A stretch of DNA of 64,000 bases from Paucibacter sp. Y2R2-4 (GCF_025717535.1 NZ_JAJIRO010000002.1:310001-374000); one strand, 5' to 3'. Positions 27,253 to 36,581 are shown, counted from the first letter of the stretch. Numbers and translations are program-made. The notes: generated from the letters alone by a model not told the origin.

Positions 27253-27492
27253 CTAGCTTCCGGCGACGCCGCTGCCGATCACCCACTGGACCAACAACAG
27301 CAAGGCCAACACAAACAAAACAGCTCCGATGACGCCGGCAATGATCACATGCACCGGATTCAACTGAGCGACATCTTTCTCATAATCGGCGCCACGACGC
27401 ACGCCGAAAAAAGACCAAGCTACGGCTCGCATGGTCTGCAAGAACGAAGGCGGCCTCGCCACCGCTTGCTTCAAATCATCACCGGCCTTCAT
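27253..27492 (-). CDS. DUF2970 small membrane protein
   Basis: A 79-residue protein with one C-terminal membrane helix (HVIIAGVIGAVLFVLALLLLVQWV) after a 50-residue soluble part containing MRAVAWSFFGVRRG, the characteristic DUF2970 stretch. Its ATG at 27492 overlaps the ctaG stop in a TGATG arrangement. The family is regularly found inside cox operons, but its role is not established. Confidence 0.85.
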   Translation of the reverse strand: MKAGDDLKQAVARPPSFLQTMRAVAWSFFGVRRGADYEKDVAQLNPVHVIIAGVIGAVLFVLALLLLVQWVIGSGVAGS

Positions 27493-28109
27493 CACAAGGC
27501 CCTGCCCACTAAAGCAGGCGCTTGCACAGCCGCTTGCTTATTGCCTTTGCCAGCCACTTCGAAGAAGGTGTAGGACAAAGTGATGGTCTTCACATCCTTC
27601 GGCAATTTGGGGTCAATGACAAAAACCACTGGCCAGTTCTTCACCTCGCCGGGCTGCAGGGTGTATTCATTGAAGCAGAAGCACTCAAGCTTGTTGAAAT
27701 GGGCTGTCGCCTGCTTGGGCGCATAGCTAGGTATGGCCTGCGCCGACATCACACGGTTTTGCACGTTACGAAACTCGTACATCACCGTGGTCAACTCGCC
27801 TGGGTGAACCGTCAGATGTTTGACGGCCGGAGCAAACTCCCAAGGTCCACGCGAATTGGCGTCGAACTCGATCGAGATGCTGCGGCTGTAGTCAATCTGC
27901 GTGTTCTTGACGTCTTCGGCACGTACTGCATGCTGCCGCTCGGACAAGGACAAGACATTGATGCCCAAAGCCGAACAAATAGCGTTGTAAAGCGGAACCA
28001 GGGCGTAGCCAAAGCCGAACATCATGGCCACCACGACCACAAGCTTACCCACCAGGCGCAGGTTGTCCCTGCGCAAGGCCGAAGCAAAAGACCAAGTGGT
28101 GGCGCTCAT
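27492..28109 (-). CDS. ctaG: Cytochrome c oxidase assembly protein CtaG/COX11
   Basis: A 205-residue COX11-type copper chaperone for the CuB site of subunit I. A single N-terminal helix (LVGKLVVVVAMMFGFGYALVPLY) is followed by a periplasmic immunoglobulin-like domain with the copper motif ECFCFNEYTLQPGE. GAGGTG sits just upstream of the ATG at 28109; the frame is open further upstream but through the small gene at 28117-28233. It begins 7 bases after that gene's stop. Confidence 0.95.
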   Translation of the reverse strand: MSATTWSFASALRRDNLRLVGKLVVVVAMMFGFGYALVPLYNAICSALGINVLSLSERQHAVRAEDVKNTQIDYSRSISIEFDANSRGPWEFAPAVKHLTVHPGELTTVMYEFRNVQNRVMSAQAIPSYAPKQATAHFNKLECFCFNEYTLQPGEVKNWPVVFVIDPKLPKDVKTITLSYTFFEVAGKGNKQAAVQAPALVGRAL

Positions 28110-28116
28110 ACCCACC

Positions 28117-28233
28117 TCAGAAGCCGAGAACGGCAATCTTGGTGACGAAGCCGATGCCAAACACCAGCGCCACACTCACCAGGATGAGGGCGAGGCGCTT
28201 GTTGTTCTTGCGCTGTTCAGGGCTTTGGCTCAT
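28117..28233 (-). CDS. Cytochrome oxidase small assembly protein (38 residues)
   Basis: A 38-codon frame between ctaD and ctaG. The product starts MSQSPEQRKNNKRLALIL and has one helix (about 14-36) ending KIAVLGF. Short proteins of just this form sit between ctaD and ctaG in other betaproteobacteria and are annotated as small cytochrome oxidase assembly proteins. It begins 4 bases after the ctaD stop and ends 7 bases before ctaG, leaving little doubt that it is translated within the operon. Confidence 0.85.
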   Translation of the reverse strand: MSQSPEQRKNNKRLALILVSVALVFGIGFVTKIAVLGF

Positions 28234-28237
28234 GGTT

Positions 28238-29863
28238 TTAGCCAATCACCTTGGTCGCGGTCACGTCCAGCTTGGGCGGTGTGTCGAAGGTGTGGAAGGG
28301 AGCCGGCGACGGCACTTCCCACTCCAGACCTTCAGCAGCTTCCCACGGCTTTTGCGGGGCCTTTTCGCCCTTGCCGCGCATCATCGGGATGACCACGAAC
28401 AGGAAGAAGTAGACCTGCATCAAACCGAACCAGAAGGCGCCCACCGAAGCGATCGCATTGAAATCAGCGAACTGCATCGGGTAGTCGGCGTAGCGACGCG
28501 GCATACCAGCCAGACCCAGGAAGTGCATCGGGAAGAAGGTCACGTTGAAGCTGATCAGCGAGCCCCAGAAGTGGATCTTGCCGCGGGTTTCGCTGAACAT
28601 CACACCGGTCCACTTCGGGCCCCAGTAGTAAACGCCGGCGAACAAGGCATACAAGGAGCCGGCCACCAGCACATAGTGGAAGTGAGCGACCACGTAGTAG
28701 GTGTCTTGGATTTGAATGTCGACCGGCGCCATCGCACAGATCAAGCCAGTGAAGCCACCCATGGTGAACACGAAGATGAAGCCCACGGCCCACAGCATCG
28801 GCACTTCAAAGGTCATGGAACCGCGCCACATCGTGGCCAACCAGTTGAAGATCTTCACGCCCGTTGGCACGGCGATCAGCATGGTGGCGTACATAAAGAA
28901 CAGTTGGCCGGTCACCGGCATACCGGTGGCGAACATGTGGTGAGCCCACACGATGAAGGACAGGATGGCGATCGAAGCGGTCGCGTAAACCATCGAGGCG
29001 TAACCGAACAAGCGCTTACGAGCAAAAGCCGGCACGATCTGGCTGACGATACCGAAAGCCGGCAAGATCATGATGTAGACCTCGGGATGGCCGAAGAACC
29101 AGAAGATGTGTTGGTACATCACCGGGTCACCACCGCCAGCGGGGCTGAAGAAGCTGGTGCCGAAGTGGCGGTCAGTCAAGGTCATGGTGATGGCACCGGC
29201 CAGCACGGGCATCACGGCGATCAGCAGATAGGCAGTGATCAACCAGGTCCAGCAGAACATCGGCATCTTCATCAGCGTCATGCCAGGAGCGCGCATGTTC
29301 AGGATGGTGACGATGATGTTGATCGAACCCATGATGGACGAAGCGCCCAGGATGTGCATCGCGAAGATGCCGGCATCCATCGACGGACCCATCTGCAGCG
29401 TCAGCGGCGCGTACAGCGTCCAGCCGGCAGCAGGAGCACCGCCAGGCATGAAGAAGGACGCCACCAGCATCAGCGCGGCAGGAATCATCAGCCAGAAGCT
29501 GAAGTTATTCATGCGAGCGAAGGCCATGTCGCCAGCGCCAATCTGCAGCGGGATCATCCAGTTCGCGAAACCCACGAAGGCCGGCATGATGGCGCCGAAC
29601 ACCATGATCAGACCGTGCATGGTCGTGAACTGATTGAACAACTCGGGGTTGAAGAACTGCAAGCCGGGCTGGAACAGCTCAGCGCGGATGCACAGGGCCA
29701 GCACGCCGCCGATCATCAGCATCGTGAAGGCAAACAGCAGGTACAAGGTACCGATGTCTTTGTGGTTGGTGGCGAACACCCAACGACGCCAGCCCGTGGG
29801 GGCGTGGTGGTCATCGTGGTGGTCATGAACGTCGTGACCGTGATGGTCAAGCACTGCACTCAT
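28238..29863 (-). CDS. ctaD: Cytochrome c oxidase subunit I
   Basis: A 541-residue aa3-type oxidase catalytic subunit with twelve helices. Visible landmarks are TMHGLIMVFGAIMPAF (heme a ligand His), WFFGHPEVYIMILPAFGIVS (His-Tyr crosslink and CuB ligand), the CuB histidine pair in WAHHMF, and the heme ligands in VAHFHYVLVAGSLYA. The extended N-terminus has many histidines (HDVHDHHDDHH). GAGGAA lies 6 bases before the ATG at 29863. Second gene of the operon. Confidence 0.98.
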   Translation of the reverse strand: MSAVLDHHGHDVHDHHDDHHAPTGWRRWVFATNHKDIGTLYLLFAFTMLMIGGVLALCIRAELFQPGLQFFNPELFNQFTTMHGLIMVFGAIMPAFVGFANWMIPLQIGAGDMAFARMNNFSFWLMIPAALMLVASFFMPGGAPAAGWTLYAPLTLQMGPSMDAGIFAMHILGASSIMGSINIIVTILNMRAPGMTLMKMPMFCWTWLITAYLLIAVMPVLAGAITMTLTDRHFGTSFFSPAGGGDPVMYQHIFWFFGHPEVYIMILPAFGIVSQIVPAFARKRLFGYASMVYATASIAILSFIVWAHHMFATGMPVTGQLFFMYATMLIAVPTGVKIFNWLATMWRGSMTFEVPMLWAVGFIFVFTMGGFTGLICAMAPVDIQIQDTYYVVAHFHYVLVAGSLYALFAGVYYWGPKWTGVMFSETRGKIHFWGSLISFNVTFFPMHFLGLAGMPRRYADYPMQFADFNAIASVGAFWFGLMQVYFFLFVVIPMMRGKGEKAPQKPWEAAEGLEWEVPSPAPFHTFDTPPKLDVTATKVIG

Positions 29864-29921
29864 GTTGATTCCTCTTTGGACGTTTTCGACGCTTGTCTGA
29901 TGCTTTTTGACGTTCTACCGC

Positions 29922-31109
29922 TTACTTGCGCGCGGCCACAACTTCGGCCGGCTGCACCACTTGTCCGGTCTTGTTGGACCAGCTGTTCTTGGTGTAGCTG
30001 ATGACGGCCGCGATTTCGGTGTCGCTCAACTGCTTCCAGGAAGGCATCGCGCCATTGTTCTGGCCATTCAGCAACACAGCCACTTGCTTCAGTTTGTCTT
30101 CATCCAGAACCACGGGCGAACCATCCAAAGCCTTGATCGGGCCAGCGCCCTTGCCGTCAGCCTTGTGGCAGGCGGCGCAGTTGGCGTTGTAAACCTTTTC
30201 GCCGCGAGCCAACAGAGCCGGCAGTTCCCAGACCTTGCTTGGATCATCGGCCTTGGCCGCCATTTCCTTCTTCTTGCCGTCCACCCAAGCGGTGTATTCA
30301 GCGGCCGAAACCACCTTCACATGGATGGGCATATAGGCATGCTCTTTGCCGCACAACTCGGCGCACTGGCCATAGAAGTCGCCGGTCTTCTCGGCCTTGA
30401 ACCAGGTGTCGCGCACAAAGCCAGGAATCGCGTCTTGCTTAACGCCGAAAGCCGGCACCATCCAAGCGTGGATCACGTCATTGGCGGTAGTGATGATGCG
30501 AACCTTTTTGCCAACGGGCACGACCAGCGGGTTGTCCACCTTCAGCAGGTAGTCATCGGTCTGCTCGGGCTTGCCGGAATCCGACATTTCGCGCTGCCTG
30601 GCGTCCAGCGTGGCCAAGAAGCCAATGCCCTCGCCCTCACCCTTCAAGTAGTCGTAACCCCATTTCCACTGATAGCCAGTAGCCTTGATGGTCAGGTCGG
30701 CATTGGTGGTGTCTTTCATCGCCACCACCACCTTGGTGGCCGGCAGGGCCATCAAGATCACGATGATGAAAGGCACGACGGTCCATGCGATCTCGACCTT
30801 GACGCTTTCATGGAAGTTCGCCGACACCGCGCCCTTGGACTTGCGGTGCTTGAAGATGGAATAGAACATCACCCCGAACACAGCCACAAAGATGAGCACG
30901 CAAATGACCATCATGAAGTTGTGAAGCCACATCTGGTCGGCTGCGATCTTGGTCACAGGCGGATGCAGATTGATTTGATTGACCGCCGGCCCACCCGGCA
31001 GATCGTTCACTGCCAAGGCCAACTGCGTGGCCAGTGAGGCACCCGCAGCAAGCGCCACTTGTCCCAAGCGGCGCGCGGCCTGATGCACTCGTGCGTTCAT
31101 CATCTTCAT
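29922..31109 (-). CDS. coxB: Cytochrome c oxidase subunit II with fused cytochrome c domain
   Basis: About 395 residues: a signal peptide ending near LALA, two membrane helices (about 85-150), the CuA domain with CAELCGKEHAYM, and a C-terminal c-type cytochrome with CAACHKADGKGAG and a methionine ligand in GAMPSWKQL. This caa3-like fusion gives the oxidase its own electron entry domain. The ATG at 31109 is chosen because the preceding codons of the open frame have no ribosome site. First gene of the cox operon; a repeat-rich leader region lies upstream. Confidence 0.95.
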   Translation of the reverse strand: MKMMNARVHQAARRLGQVALAAGASLATQLALAVNDLPGGPAVNQINLHPPVTKIAADQMWLHNFMMVICVLIFVAVFGVMFYSIFKHRKSKGAVSANFHESVKVEIAWTVVPFIIVILMALPATKVVVAMKDTTNADLTIKATGYQWKWGYDYLKGEGEGIGFLATLDARQREMSDSGKPEQTDDYLLKVDNPLVVPVGKKVRIITTANDVIHAWMVPAFGVKQDAIPGFVRDTWFKAEKTGDFYGQCAELCGKEHAYMPIHVKVVSAAEYTAWVDGKKKEMAAKADDPSKVWELPALLARGEKVYNANCAACHKADGKGAGPIKALDGSPVVLDEDKLKQVAVLLNGQNNGAMPSWKQLSDTEIAAVISYTKNSWSNKTGQVVQPAEVVAARK

Positions 31110-31233
31110 GGTCGTCACTCTTGTTTCTAATTCAATTCCGGGAAGCCAGGGCTGCTGCCAAACTGGCGCCGCGACATCCACCTGAAGCCAAAAAGTTGTC
31201 CAGACCTTGCAGGAAAATCCATGCGGGTTTGCG

Positions 31234-31300
31234 CTAGGTCAAACCCTAGGTCAAGACCTGACCCTAGACTTCAGGGTGCAAATTTCGACTAATTTCGAAG
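31234..31300. promoter_or_regulatory. Repeat cluster upstream of the cox operon
   Basis: CTAGGTCAA occurs at 31234 and again at 31246. The second copy overlaps the perfect inverted repeat AGGTCAAGACCT (31248-31259). A tandem AATTTCGACT/AATTTCGAAG follows at 31281-31300. These lie 125-190 bases before the coxB start and look like binding sites for one or more regulators, but I recognise no known operator. Confidence 0.4.
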
Positions 31301-31362
31301 TTTAGCCTATGGTCATCGCTCGTCTGTGGCTTTAGCGCGCTTATTACTGCTTGATTACGCCT

Positions 31363-32292
31363 TCAATTGCTTGAACGGCGCACCATTGCCCTCATCTGCT
31401 CCAAGCTTAGGCTGGTTTCCGCACTCATCCGCAGCTTCGGCACCGGTTTGAAAGCGTGGCCATAGACCAACTCCAAACTCAAACGCAGGCGCCCCTCGGC
31501 ATCGCGCAGAGTCTCTAGCGACTCCAACAAGCGTGTGCGCCAAAGGCGGCCGCGGCAAGCCCCAAAACGATCGGGGGCGTAATTGCCTCCCAGGGCGCGC
31601 AAATCCTTCAGCAGGGATTCAGGGTCAGCCCATGTCAAGCTCAGACGCTCTTGGTCCATCACGGGATCGGCAAATCCCGCTTCGACCATCAAGTCGCCGA
31701 TGTCATGCATATCCCACCAGTCCGGCCCGCAACGCCCCCAGCCTTGCTGGGCATAAATCGCGCGCAACTCCTTGAAGCTGTCCGGCCCCAAGCAAGAGAA
31801 CATCACAAAGCCATCAATGGCCAAGGCTTCATGCCAGGCACGCAGGGTCAGCACCGGGTCGGGGCTGGCATGCAAGCCCATATTGGCCCAGACAAGGCCA
31901 GCCTGACCCGCCTTCAAAGCTTCTGGCGCCTCGACGACCACGCTGGAATCGCCGCGCAGCGCCTGCCACCAGGCTCGCTTGTTCAGCGCCTGGCTGCGGG
32001 CACGCAAATCTGCCGTTAGCTCCACATTGCATTGCTCGGCCTGAGGATAGGCATCCGTCAAAGCCTTGGCGCCGCCGCCAATCAAACCTTGCCATTGCAA
32101 AACTTGCTTGGGTTGCAGCTTGATGATGGAGAGGCGCTCGGCCATGCGCTTTGCCACCTCCTGATGCAACCAGGGCACTTCGCCCAAGGCGGCTATTCGA
32201 CGCTGATGGTGGAAAACCGCTGCAGCGGACAGCGCTTGCGGACGCGGCGCTTTCGCAGCCTCACTATTAGGGGGGGAACTCAGGGAGGACAT
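31363..32292 (-). CDS. BioC-like methyltransferase family protein
   Basis: A 309-residue protein with the general plan of BioC (malonyl-ACP O-methyltransferase). The C-terminal half matches well: FSCLGPDSFKELRAIYAQQGW, DMHDIGDLMVEAGFADPVMD and DLRALGGNYAPDRFGACRG. The SAM-binding motif I, normally DxGxGxG, is replaced by LQWQGLIGGGAKAL, so activity or cofactor binding may be altered. It is head-to-head with comF, the two ATGs overlapping at 32290-32293. Biotin synthesis is the most likely association, but no other bio gene is in the window. Confidence 0.75.
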   Translation of the reverse strand: MSSLSSPPNSEAAKAPRPQALSAAAVFHHQRRIAALGEVPWLHQEVAKRMAERLSIIKLQPKQVLQWQGLIGGGAKALTDAYPQAEQCNVELTADLRARSQALNKRAWWQALRGDSSVVVEAPEALKAGQAGLVWANMGLHASPDPVLTLRAWHEALAIDGFVMFSCLGPDSFKELRAIYAQQGWGRCGPDWWDMHDIGDLMVEAGFADPVMDQERLSLTWADPESLLKDLRALGGNYAPDRFGACRGRLWRTRLLESLETLRDAEGRLRLSLELVYGHAFKPVPKLRMSAETSLSLEQMRAMVRRSSN

Positions 32293-32314
32293 GGCTGGGC
32301 AGTATATTGAAGCG

Positions 32315-33070
32315 ATGAGTTTGAGGCCGCTGCCCACCGAACGCCCCCATTTGATCGAACGGGTATTGATGCGCTGCCCCGGACAATGCGCCGTTTGCCG
32401 GGCCTGGAGTTCACAACATGTGTGCACCGATTGTCTCTTGCGTTATGCCCGGCCAGTGCCGCGCTGCTGGACTTGCGCCGCTCGGCTGCCCGCCAGCTTG
32501 AGCGGCCGCCGCGAAGCCAAATGCGGCGCTTGCTTACGCAACCCGCCGCCGCTGGATCGCACCATCGCTGCGCTGGACTACAGCTTTCCCTGGGACGGGC
32601 TGCTCCAGCATTACAAATTCCATCAAGCCGTGGATTTGCGTGAAACCCTGCTGGAGCGGCTCAAGCTGGCTTTGGACGCCGCAGGCGCCGAGACGCCCGA
32701 TTGGCTGCTCCCGGTGCCGCTCAGTGCGGAGCGACTGCGGGAACGTGGCTACAACCAAAGTTACGAACTGGCCCGAACGATTGCTCGCCGGCGCCAGCTG
32801 CAATGCGACCCCCATTTGTTGCTGCGCGTACGCTGCAGCGCCCAACAAGCCCAAACGCCACTGAAGGATCGCGCCGCCAACGTCAGACAGGCTTTTGCGG
32901 TTGAGCCCTTGCGCAAGGCAGAATTGCGAGCCTGCCATGTGGTCTTGCTCGACGATGTAATGACCAGCGGCGCCACGCTGTTCGAGCTCGCGCGCGAGCT
33001 TCGAAAAGCAGGCGCCAGCAATGTACAGGCCTGGGTGGTGGCGCGCACGCCCGACAACGCAAGTGGCTGA
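32315..33070 (+). CDS. ComF family phosphoribosyltransferase-like protein
   Basis: About 251 residues. An N-terminal zinc-ribbon region has cysteine pairs (CPGQCAVC, CTDC, CWTC, CGAC) and a C-terminal PRTase domain has VVLLDDVMTSGAT, the PRPP-binding signature. RLRERGYNQSYELAR is also typical of ComF/GntX. ComF proteins assist DNA uptake or DNA metabolism. ATG at 32315 is chosen because an upstream ATG at 32291 leaves only two bases after its GGAGG. It is followed by trmL after 52 bases. Confidence 0.88.
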   Translation: MSLRPLPTERPHLIERVLMRCPGQCAVCRAWSSQHVCTDCLLRYARPVPRCWTCAARLPASLSGRREAKCGACLRNPPPLDRTIAALDYSFPWDGLLQHYKFHQAVDLRETLLERLKLALDAAGAETPDWLLPVPLSAERLRERGYNQSYELARTIARRRQLQCDPHLLLRVRCSAQQAQTPLKDRAANVRQAFAVEPLRKAELRACHVVLLDDVMTSGATLFELARELRKAGASNVQAWVVARTPDNASG

Positions 33071-33122
33071 GGCCCCGCCAACCCATCGCATTCACCCCTC
33101 CGACCAAGTTCAAAGTCCTCCC

Positions 33123-33593
33123 ATGTTTCACATCGTTCTGGTCCAACCAGAAATCCCCCCGAATACCGGCAATGTCATCCGCTTGGCCGCCAATACTGGC
33201 TGCAGCCTGCACCTGATCGAGCCCTTGGGCTTTTCTATGGAAGACCGCCTCTTGCAACGCGCCGGGCTGGACTATCACGAGTACACCGCCGTTCACCGGC
33301 ACAAAGACTGGTCCAGTTTTCTGGCCACCATGCAGCCCAAGAAGGAACGCATGTTTGCCTTCACCACCCGCGGCAGCCATTCCTTTGCGGAAGTGAGCTG
33401 GCAGCCGGGTGACTTCCTGGTCTTTGGTTCAGAGACCGCTGGCTTGCAGCCCGAGGTGCGAGAACAGTTCGACCCCGTACAGCGCTTGCGCCTGCCCATG
33501 CTGGAGGGGCAGCGCAGCCTCAACTTGAGCAATAGCGTGGCCGTGGCCGTGTTTGAAGCCTGGCGGCAGAACGGCTTTCAAGGCGGCGTGTAG
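33123..33593 (+). CDS. trmL: tRNA (cytidine(34)-2'-O)-methyltransferase
   Basis: A 156-residue SPOUT methyltransferase. MFHIVLVQPEIPPNTGNVIRL begins the protein. FGSETAGLQPEV and RSLNLSNSVAVAVFEAWRQ are the trefoil-knot SAM-binding motifs of TrmL, which methylates the wobble nucleotide of tRNA-Leu isoacceptors. Length matches E. coli TrmL. ATG at 33123 is the natural start; the open frame continues upstream without similarity. Confidence 0.94.
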   Translation: MFHIVLVQPEIPPNTGNVIRLAANTGCSLHLIEPLGFSMEDRLLQRAGLDYHEYTAVHRHKDWSSFLATMQPKKERMFAFTTRGSHSFAEVSWQPGDFLVFGSETAGLQPEVREQFDPVQRLRLPMLEGQRSLNLSNSVAVAVFEAWRQNGFQGGV

Positions 33594-33610
33594 TCAAAGA
33601 TGAAGTCCGG

Positions 33611-34591
33611 CTATTCCGCCTGCACACCCGCAGACTGAATGACTTGCGCCCAGCGCTTTCGCTCGGCGGCCATGTGCAAGGCCAGCCCCTCAGGCGACGA
33701 GCCCACCACGCTGAAATCCTGAGCCAACAACCGGGCGCGGAATTCATCGCTGCGCACAATGCTTTGAACTTCAAAGGACAAACGCTTCAATAGCGGCGCC
33801 GGCAGGCCCGCTGGCGCCAGCAGGGCTTGCCAGGAGATGGCCTCAAAACCTTTGAAACCTTGCTCTGCCAAAGTGGGCAAGTCGGCCAGCGCCGCCATTC
33901 GACCCAGACTACTGACACCCAGCGCGTTCAAACGCCCCGCCCTCACCTGAGGCATGGCCTGACCCGGCACCATCCAGGCCACTTGGATCAAACCGCTCAG
34001 CATGGCATTCAGAACCTGAGGGAAGCCGGCGAATGGCACATGGGTCAGCGCAATGCCGGCACGGCGCATCATGTCCTCCATGGCCAGATGAGAAGCACTG
34101 CCATTGCCGACACTGCCGTAGTTCAGCTCGCCCCGCCGGGTCCTGGCCAAGCGAAGCAAATCCGCCACGTCGCGCAAACCCAGTTTGGCATCCGCCACCA
34201 GGACATTGGGAGCGCTCGCAATCCAACTGATGGGCTGCAAGTCCTTGACCGGTTCATAGGGCAGACGCCGGTTCAGCAAGGGCGCGGTGACCAAGGGTCC
34301 TTGGGTGGTGAACAACAGCGTATAGCCATCCGCCGGAGACTTGGCCGCCATGCCGGTGCCGATATTGCCGCCTGCGCCAGGTCGGTTGTCGACCACGACC
34401 GCTTGACCCAAGGCCTTGGACAAAGGCTCTGCCAGCGCCCGAGCCACCACATCGGGCGAACTTCCGCCCGGGAACGGAACCAGCAGCTTGATAGGGCGGC
34501 TGGGCCAGGCCTGCGCCTCGGCCGAATTGAGAGCACAAGCCCCGGCGCCGAGTAGCAGCAGTTGGCGCCGCGAGTTGCTGAAATCACCCAC
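33611..34591 (-). CDS. Bug-family tripartite tricarboxylate transporter receptor (TctC-like)
   Basis: A 326-residue periplasmic binding protein. An RR-containing signal sequence (SRRQLLLLGAGACALNSAEAQA) precedes WPSRPIKLLVPFPGGSSPDVVAR and VVVDNRPGAGGNIGTGMAAKSPADGYTLLF-type Bug motifs. Bug proteins bind small carboxylates and are greatly expanded in Burkholderiales. No TctAB membrane components are nearby. The start is GTG at 34591, 6 bases after the gpsA stop. Confidence 0.93.
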   Translation of the reverse strand: MGDFSNSRRQLLLLGAGACALNSAEAQAWPSRPIKLLVPFPGGSSPDVVARALAEPLSKALGQAVVVDNRPGAGGNIGTGMAAKSPADGYTLLFTTQGPLVTAPLLNRRLPYEPVKDLQPISWIASAPNVLVADAKLGLRDVADLLRLARTRRGELNYGSVGNGSASHLAMEDMMRRAGIALTHVPFAGFPQVLNAMLSGLIQVAWMVPGQAMPQVRAGRLNALGVSSLGRMAALADLPTLAEQGFKGFEAISWQALLAPAGLPAPLLKRLSFEVQSIVRSDEFRARLLAQDFSVVGSSPEGLALHMAAERKRWAQVIQSAGVQAE

Positions 34592-34597
34592 GCCGGC

Positions 34598-35620
34598 TCA
34601 GTGCTCCGCCCGTGACTGCCGCCCCATCAGCAGGTCGACCGCTTCCACGGGGCTCAAACGCCCTTCCAGCACCGCCACCACTGCCTCGGTGATGGGCATT
34701 TCCACGCCTTTTTGACGGGCACGCGCCAAAACGGTCGGCGCGCTGTAAACGCCCTCGGCCACATGACCCAGGTCATGCAGAATTTTCGGCAGGGCCAGCC
34801 CCTCGGCCAGCAGCAATCCAACGCGACGGTTGCGAGACAAATCGCCGGTCGCGGTGAGCACCAGATCACCCATGCCCGACAAGCCCATAAAGGTTTCGCT
34901 GCGCGCGCCCAAGGCTAGACCTAAGCGAAGCATTTCGGCCAGGCCGCGTGTGATCAGCGCCGCACGCGCATTCAAACCTGGGGCTTCCGCCGCACTGCCG
35001 ATGCGCTCGGCACGCATACGCAAGCCATCGGCCGCGCCTACAGCAATGGCCATCACATTCTTGACCGCGCCCCCAACTTCAACCCCCACCGGGTCTGCGG
35101 AGGTGTAGATGCGCAGGCGATCGCTATGAAAGGCATCGACAGCGGCCTCGGTCAAGGCTGCATCTTCGCTGGCGGCCACCAATGCCGTCGGCTGGCCCAG
35201 GGCCACCTCTTGCGCAAAGCTGGGGCCCGACAAGATACCGGCACTCAAGCGCGGCTGCACGGCGCGAGCGATCTCATGGCCGAGCAAGCCCGTGCCAGCC
35301 TCGAAGCCTTTGCACAACCACAGCACCCGGGCGCCGTCTGGCAAGGCCGACAGCATGCTGCGCAAAGCTGCCATGGGCGTGGCGACGATGATCAGTCCAT
35401 CCGGTCCGCTGGCATGGGCGATAGCGGCGTTCAGATCGGTTTCTAAAAGCAGCGCATCGGGCAGCGCGGCCTCGGGCAGATAGTGGTGATTGCGCCTTTG
35501 CACCTGCATGGCGGCGACAGCCGCTGCATCGCGAGCCCACAACATCACCTCATGCCTGGCGCTGGCCTGAATTGCCAAGGCCGTGCCCCAGGCACCGGCC
35601 CCCAGAACGCTGATTCTCAT
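34598..35620 (-). CDS. gpsA: Glycerol-3-phosphate dehydrogenase [NAD(P)+]
   Basis: A 340-residue enzyme that reduces dihydroxyacetone phosphate to sn-glycerol-3-phosphate for phospholipids. The NAD motif [12 protein letters not shown] is at 5-16, followed by [19 protein letters not shown], the catalytic lysine region [17 protein letters not shown] and [24 protein letters not shown] at 35620 starts the Rossmann fold; the frame is open upstream into secB without similarity. It lies downstream of secB, separated by a terminator-like hairpin. Confidence 0.96.
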   Translation of the reverse strand: MRISVLGAGAWGTALAIQASARHEVMLWARDAAAVAAMQVQRRNHHYLPEAALPDALLLETDLNAAIAHASGPDGLIIVATPMAALRSMLSALPDGARVLWLCKGFEAGTGLLGHEIARAVQPRLSAGILSGPSFAQEVALGQPTALVAASEDAALTEAAVDAFHSDRLRIYTSADPVGVEVGGAVKNVMAIAVGAADGLRMRAERIGSAAEAPGLNARAALITRGLAEMLRLGLALGARSETFMGLSGMGDLVLTATGDLSRNRRVGLLLAEGLALPKILHDLGHVAEGVYSAPTVLARARQKGVEMPITEAVVAVLEGRLSPVEAVDLLMGRQSRAEH

Positions 35621-35633
35621 AAACGAAGTCCAG

Positions 35634-35678
35634 AAAAAACCACGCGCCCCGGCTGCGGCTGGCAGCGTGGGGCGCGTG
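35634..35678 (-). terminator. Terminator between secB and gpsA
   Basis: On the minus strand CACGCGCCCC (35678-35669) pairs with GGGGCGCGTG (35650-35641), followed by GTTTTTT. It begins 16 bases after the secB stop and ends 14 bases before the gpsA ATG, so it probably ends the secB transcript and may leave some read-through into gpsA. Confidence 0.85.
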
Positions 35679-35693
35679 ACATGAGCGCTAGTC

Positions 35694-36161
35694 TCAGTTG
35701 AGGGTCGGAGCAGCGGCGCTGGCGGCGGCTTCGCGCTGAGCCTGCTGGGCTTCGAACATGGCTTGGAAGTTGACTTCCGACAGCAGCACCGGCGGGAAGC
35801 CAGCGCGGGTGCACACATCCGACACGATGGCGCGCAGATAGGGGTAAATCATCTGCGGGCAGACGATGCCCAGAATGCCTTCAACCTGCTCTTGCGGCAC
35901 ATTGCGGATCTCGAAGATACCGGCTTGCTTGGCTTCGATCAGGAACAGGGTGCGCTCGCCGACCTTGGTGGTGACGGTAGCGGTCACGCAGACCTCAAAA
36001 ATGCCTTCGGCCACAGGTTCGGCAGACAGGGCCAGATTGATGTCGACCTGGGGCTGGGTCTGCTCGAGCAGGATTTGCGGCGCGTTCGGCTGCTCCAGCG
36101 ACAGGTCCTTCAAATACATGCGCTGAATCTGAAACACGGGGGTATTGTTCTCGTCGGCCAT
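35694..36161 (-). CDS. secB: Protein-export chaperone SecB
   Basis: A 155-residue Sec[23 protein letters not shown] is the conserved first strand region, and [30 protein letters not shown] is close to the universal core. The Ala-rich tail ([10 protein letters not shown]) is common in betaproteobacteria. SecB keeps exported precursors unfolded and passes them to SecA. ATG at 36161 fits the family. The grxC, secB, gpsA order is common in this group. Confidence 0.97.
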   Translation of the reverse strand: MADENNTPVFQIQRMYLKDLSLEQPNAPQILLEQTQPQVDINLALSAEPVAEGIFEVCVTATVTTKVGERTLFLIEAKQAGIFEIRNVPQEQVEGILGIVCPQMIYPYLRAIVSDVCTRAGFPPVLLSEVNFQAMFEAQQAQREAAASAAAPTLN

Positions 36162-36281
36162 GGTAATTCCCAAAAAAGTGAAGCCCGACAGCCATTGCTG
36201 CGGGCGGCAGCGCTGATTATTACTCAGCGCTTGTGACGATTCCGTGGGGGTCTCCCCCCTCTTGAAATCCGAACAAGCGGA

Positions 36282-36542
36282 TCAAGCCGCTTGCAGCAAG
36301 GCTTGCAGGCCGCCGCGCTGGTCCAGCGCCATCAAATCATCGCAACCGCCGACATGGGTAGCGCCGATGAAAATCTGCGGCACCGTGCGGCGACCGGTCA
36401 GGGCCATCATGGCGTCACGTTCGCTGGGGTCGAGGTCGATTCGAACCTCTTCAATATGCTCAACACCGCGCTGCTTCAACAGGGCCTTGGCCCGCACGCA
36501 GTAGGGGCAGACCTGGGTGGTGTACATCTTCACGGCAGCCAT
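36282..36542 (-). CDS. grxC: Glutaredoxin 3
   Basis: An 86-residue glutaredoxin with active site CPYC at 12-15, TVPQIFIG (cis-Pro) and HVGGCDDLMALD for glutathione binding. It reduces cytoplasmic disulfides using glutathione. It lies 39 bases downstream of the rhodanese gene and 120 bases upstream of secB. Confidence 0.95.
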   Translation of the reverse strand: MAAVKMYTTQVCPYCVRAKALLKQRGVEHIEEVRIDLDPSERDAMMALTGRRTVPQIFIGATHVGGCDDLMALDQRGGLQALLQAA

Positions 36543-36581
36543 GGGCTCACTCTCTCTATTCGGTTGACGAAGCTCGCCGGA

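Noticed and set aside
28139-30001. Long plus-strand frame of 620 codons
   Set aside because: It is the complement of ctaD, rich in His, Gln and Arg as expected for the reverse of a membrane protein gene with strong third-position G+C bias.
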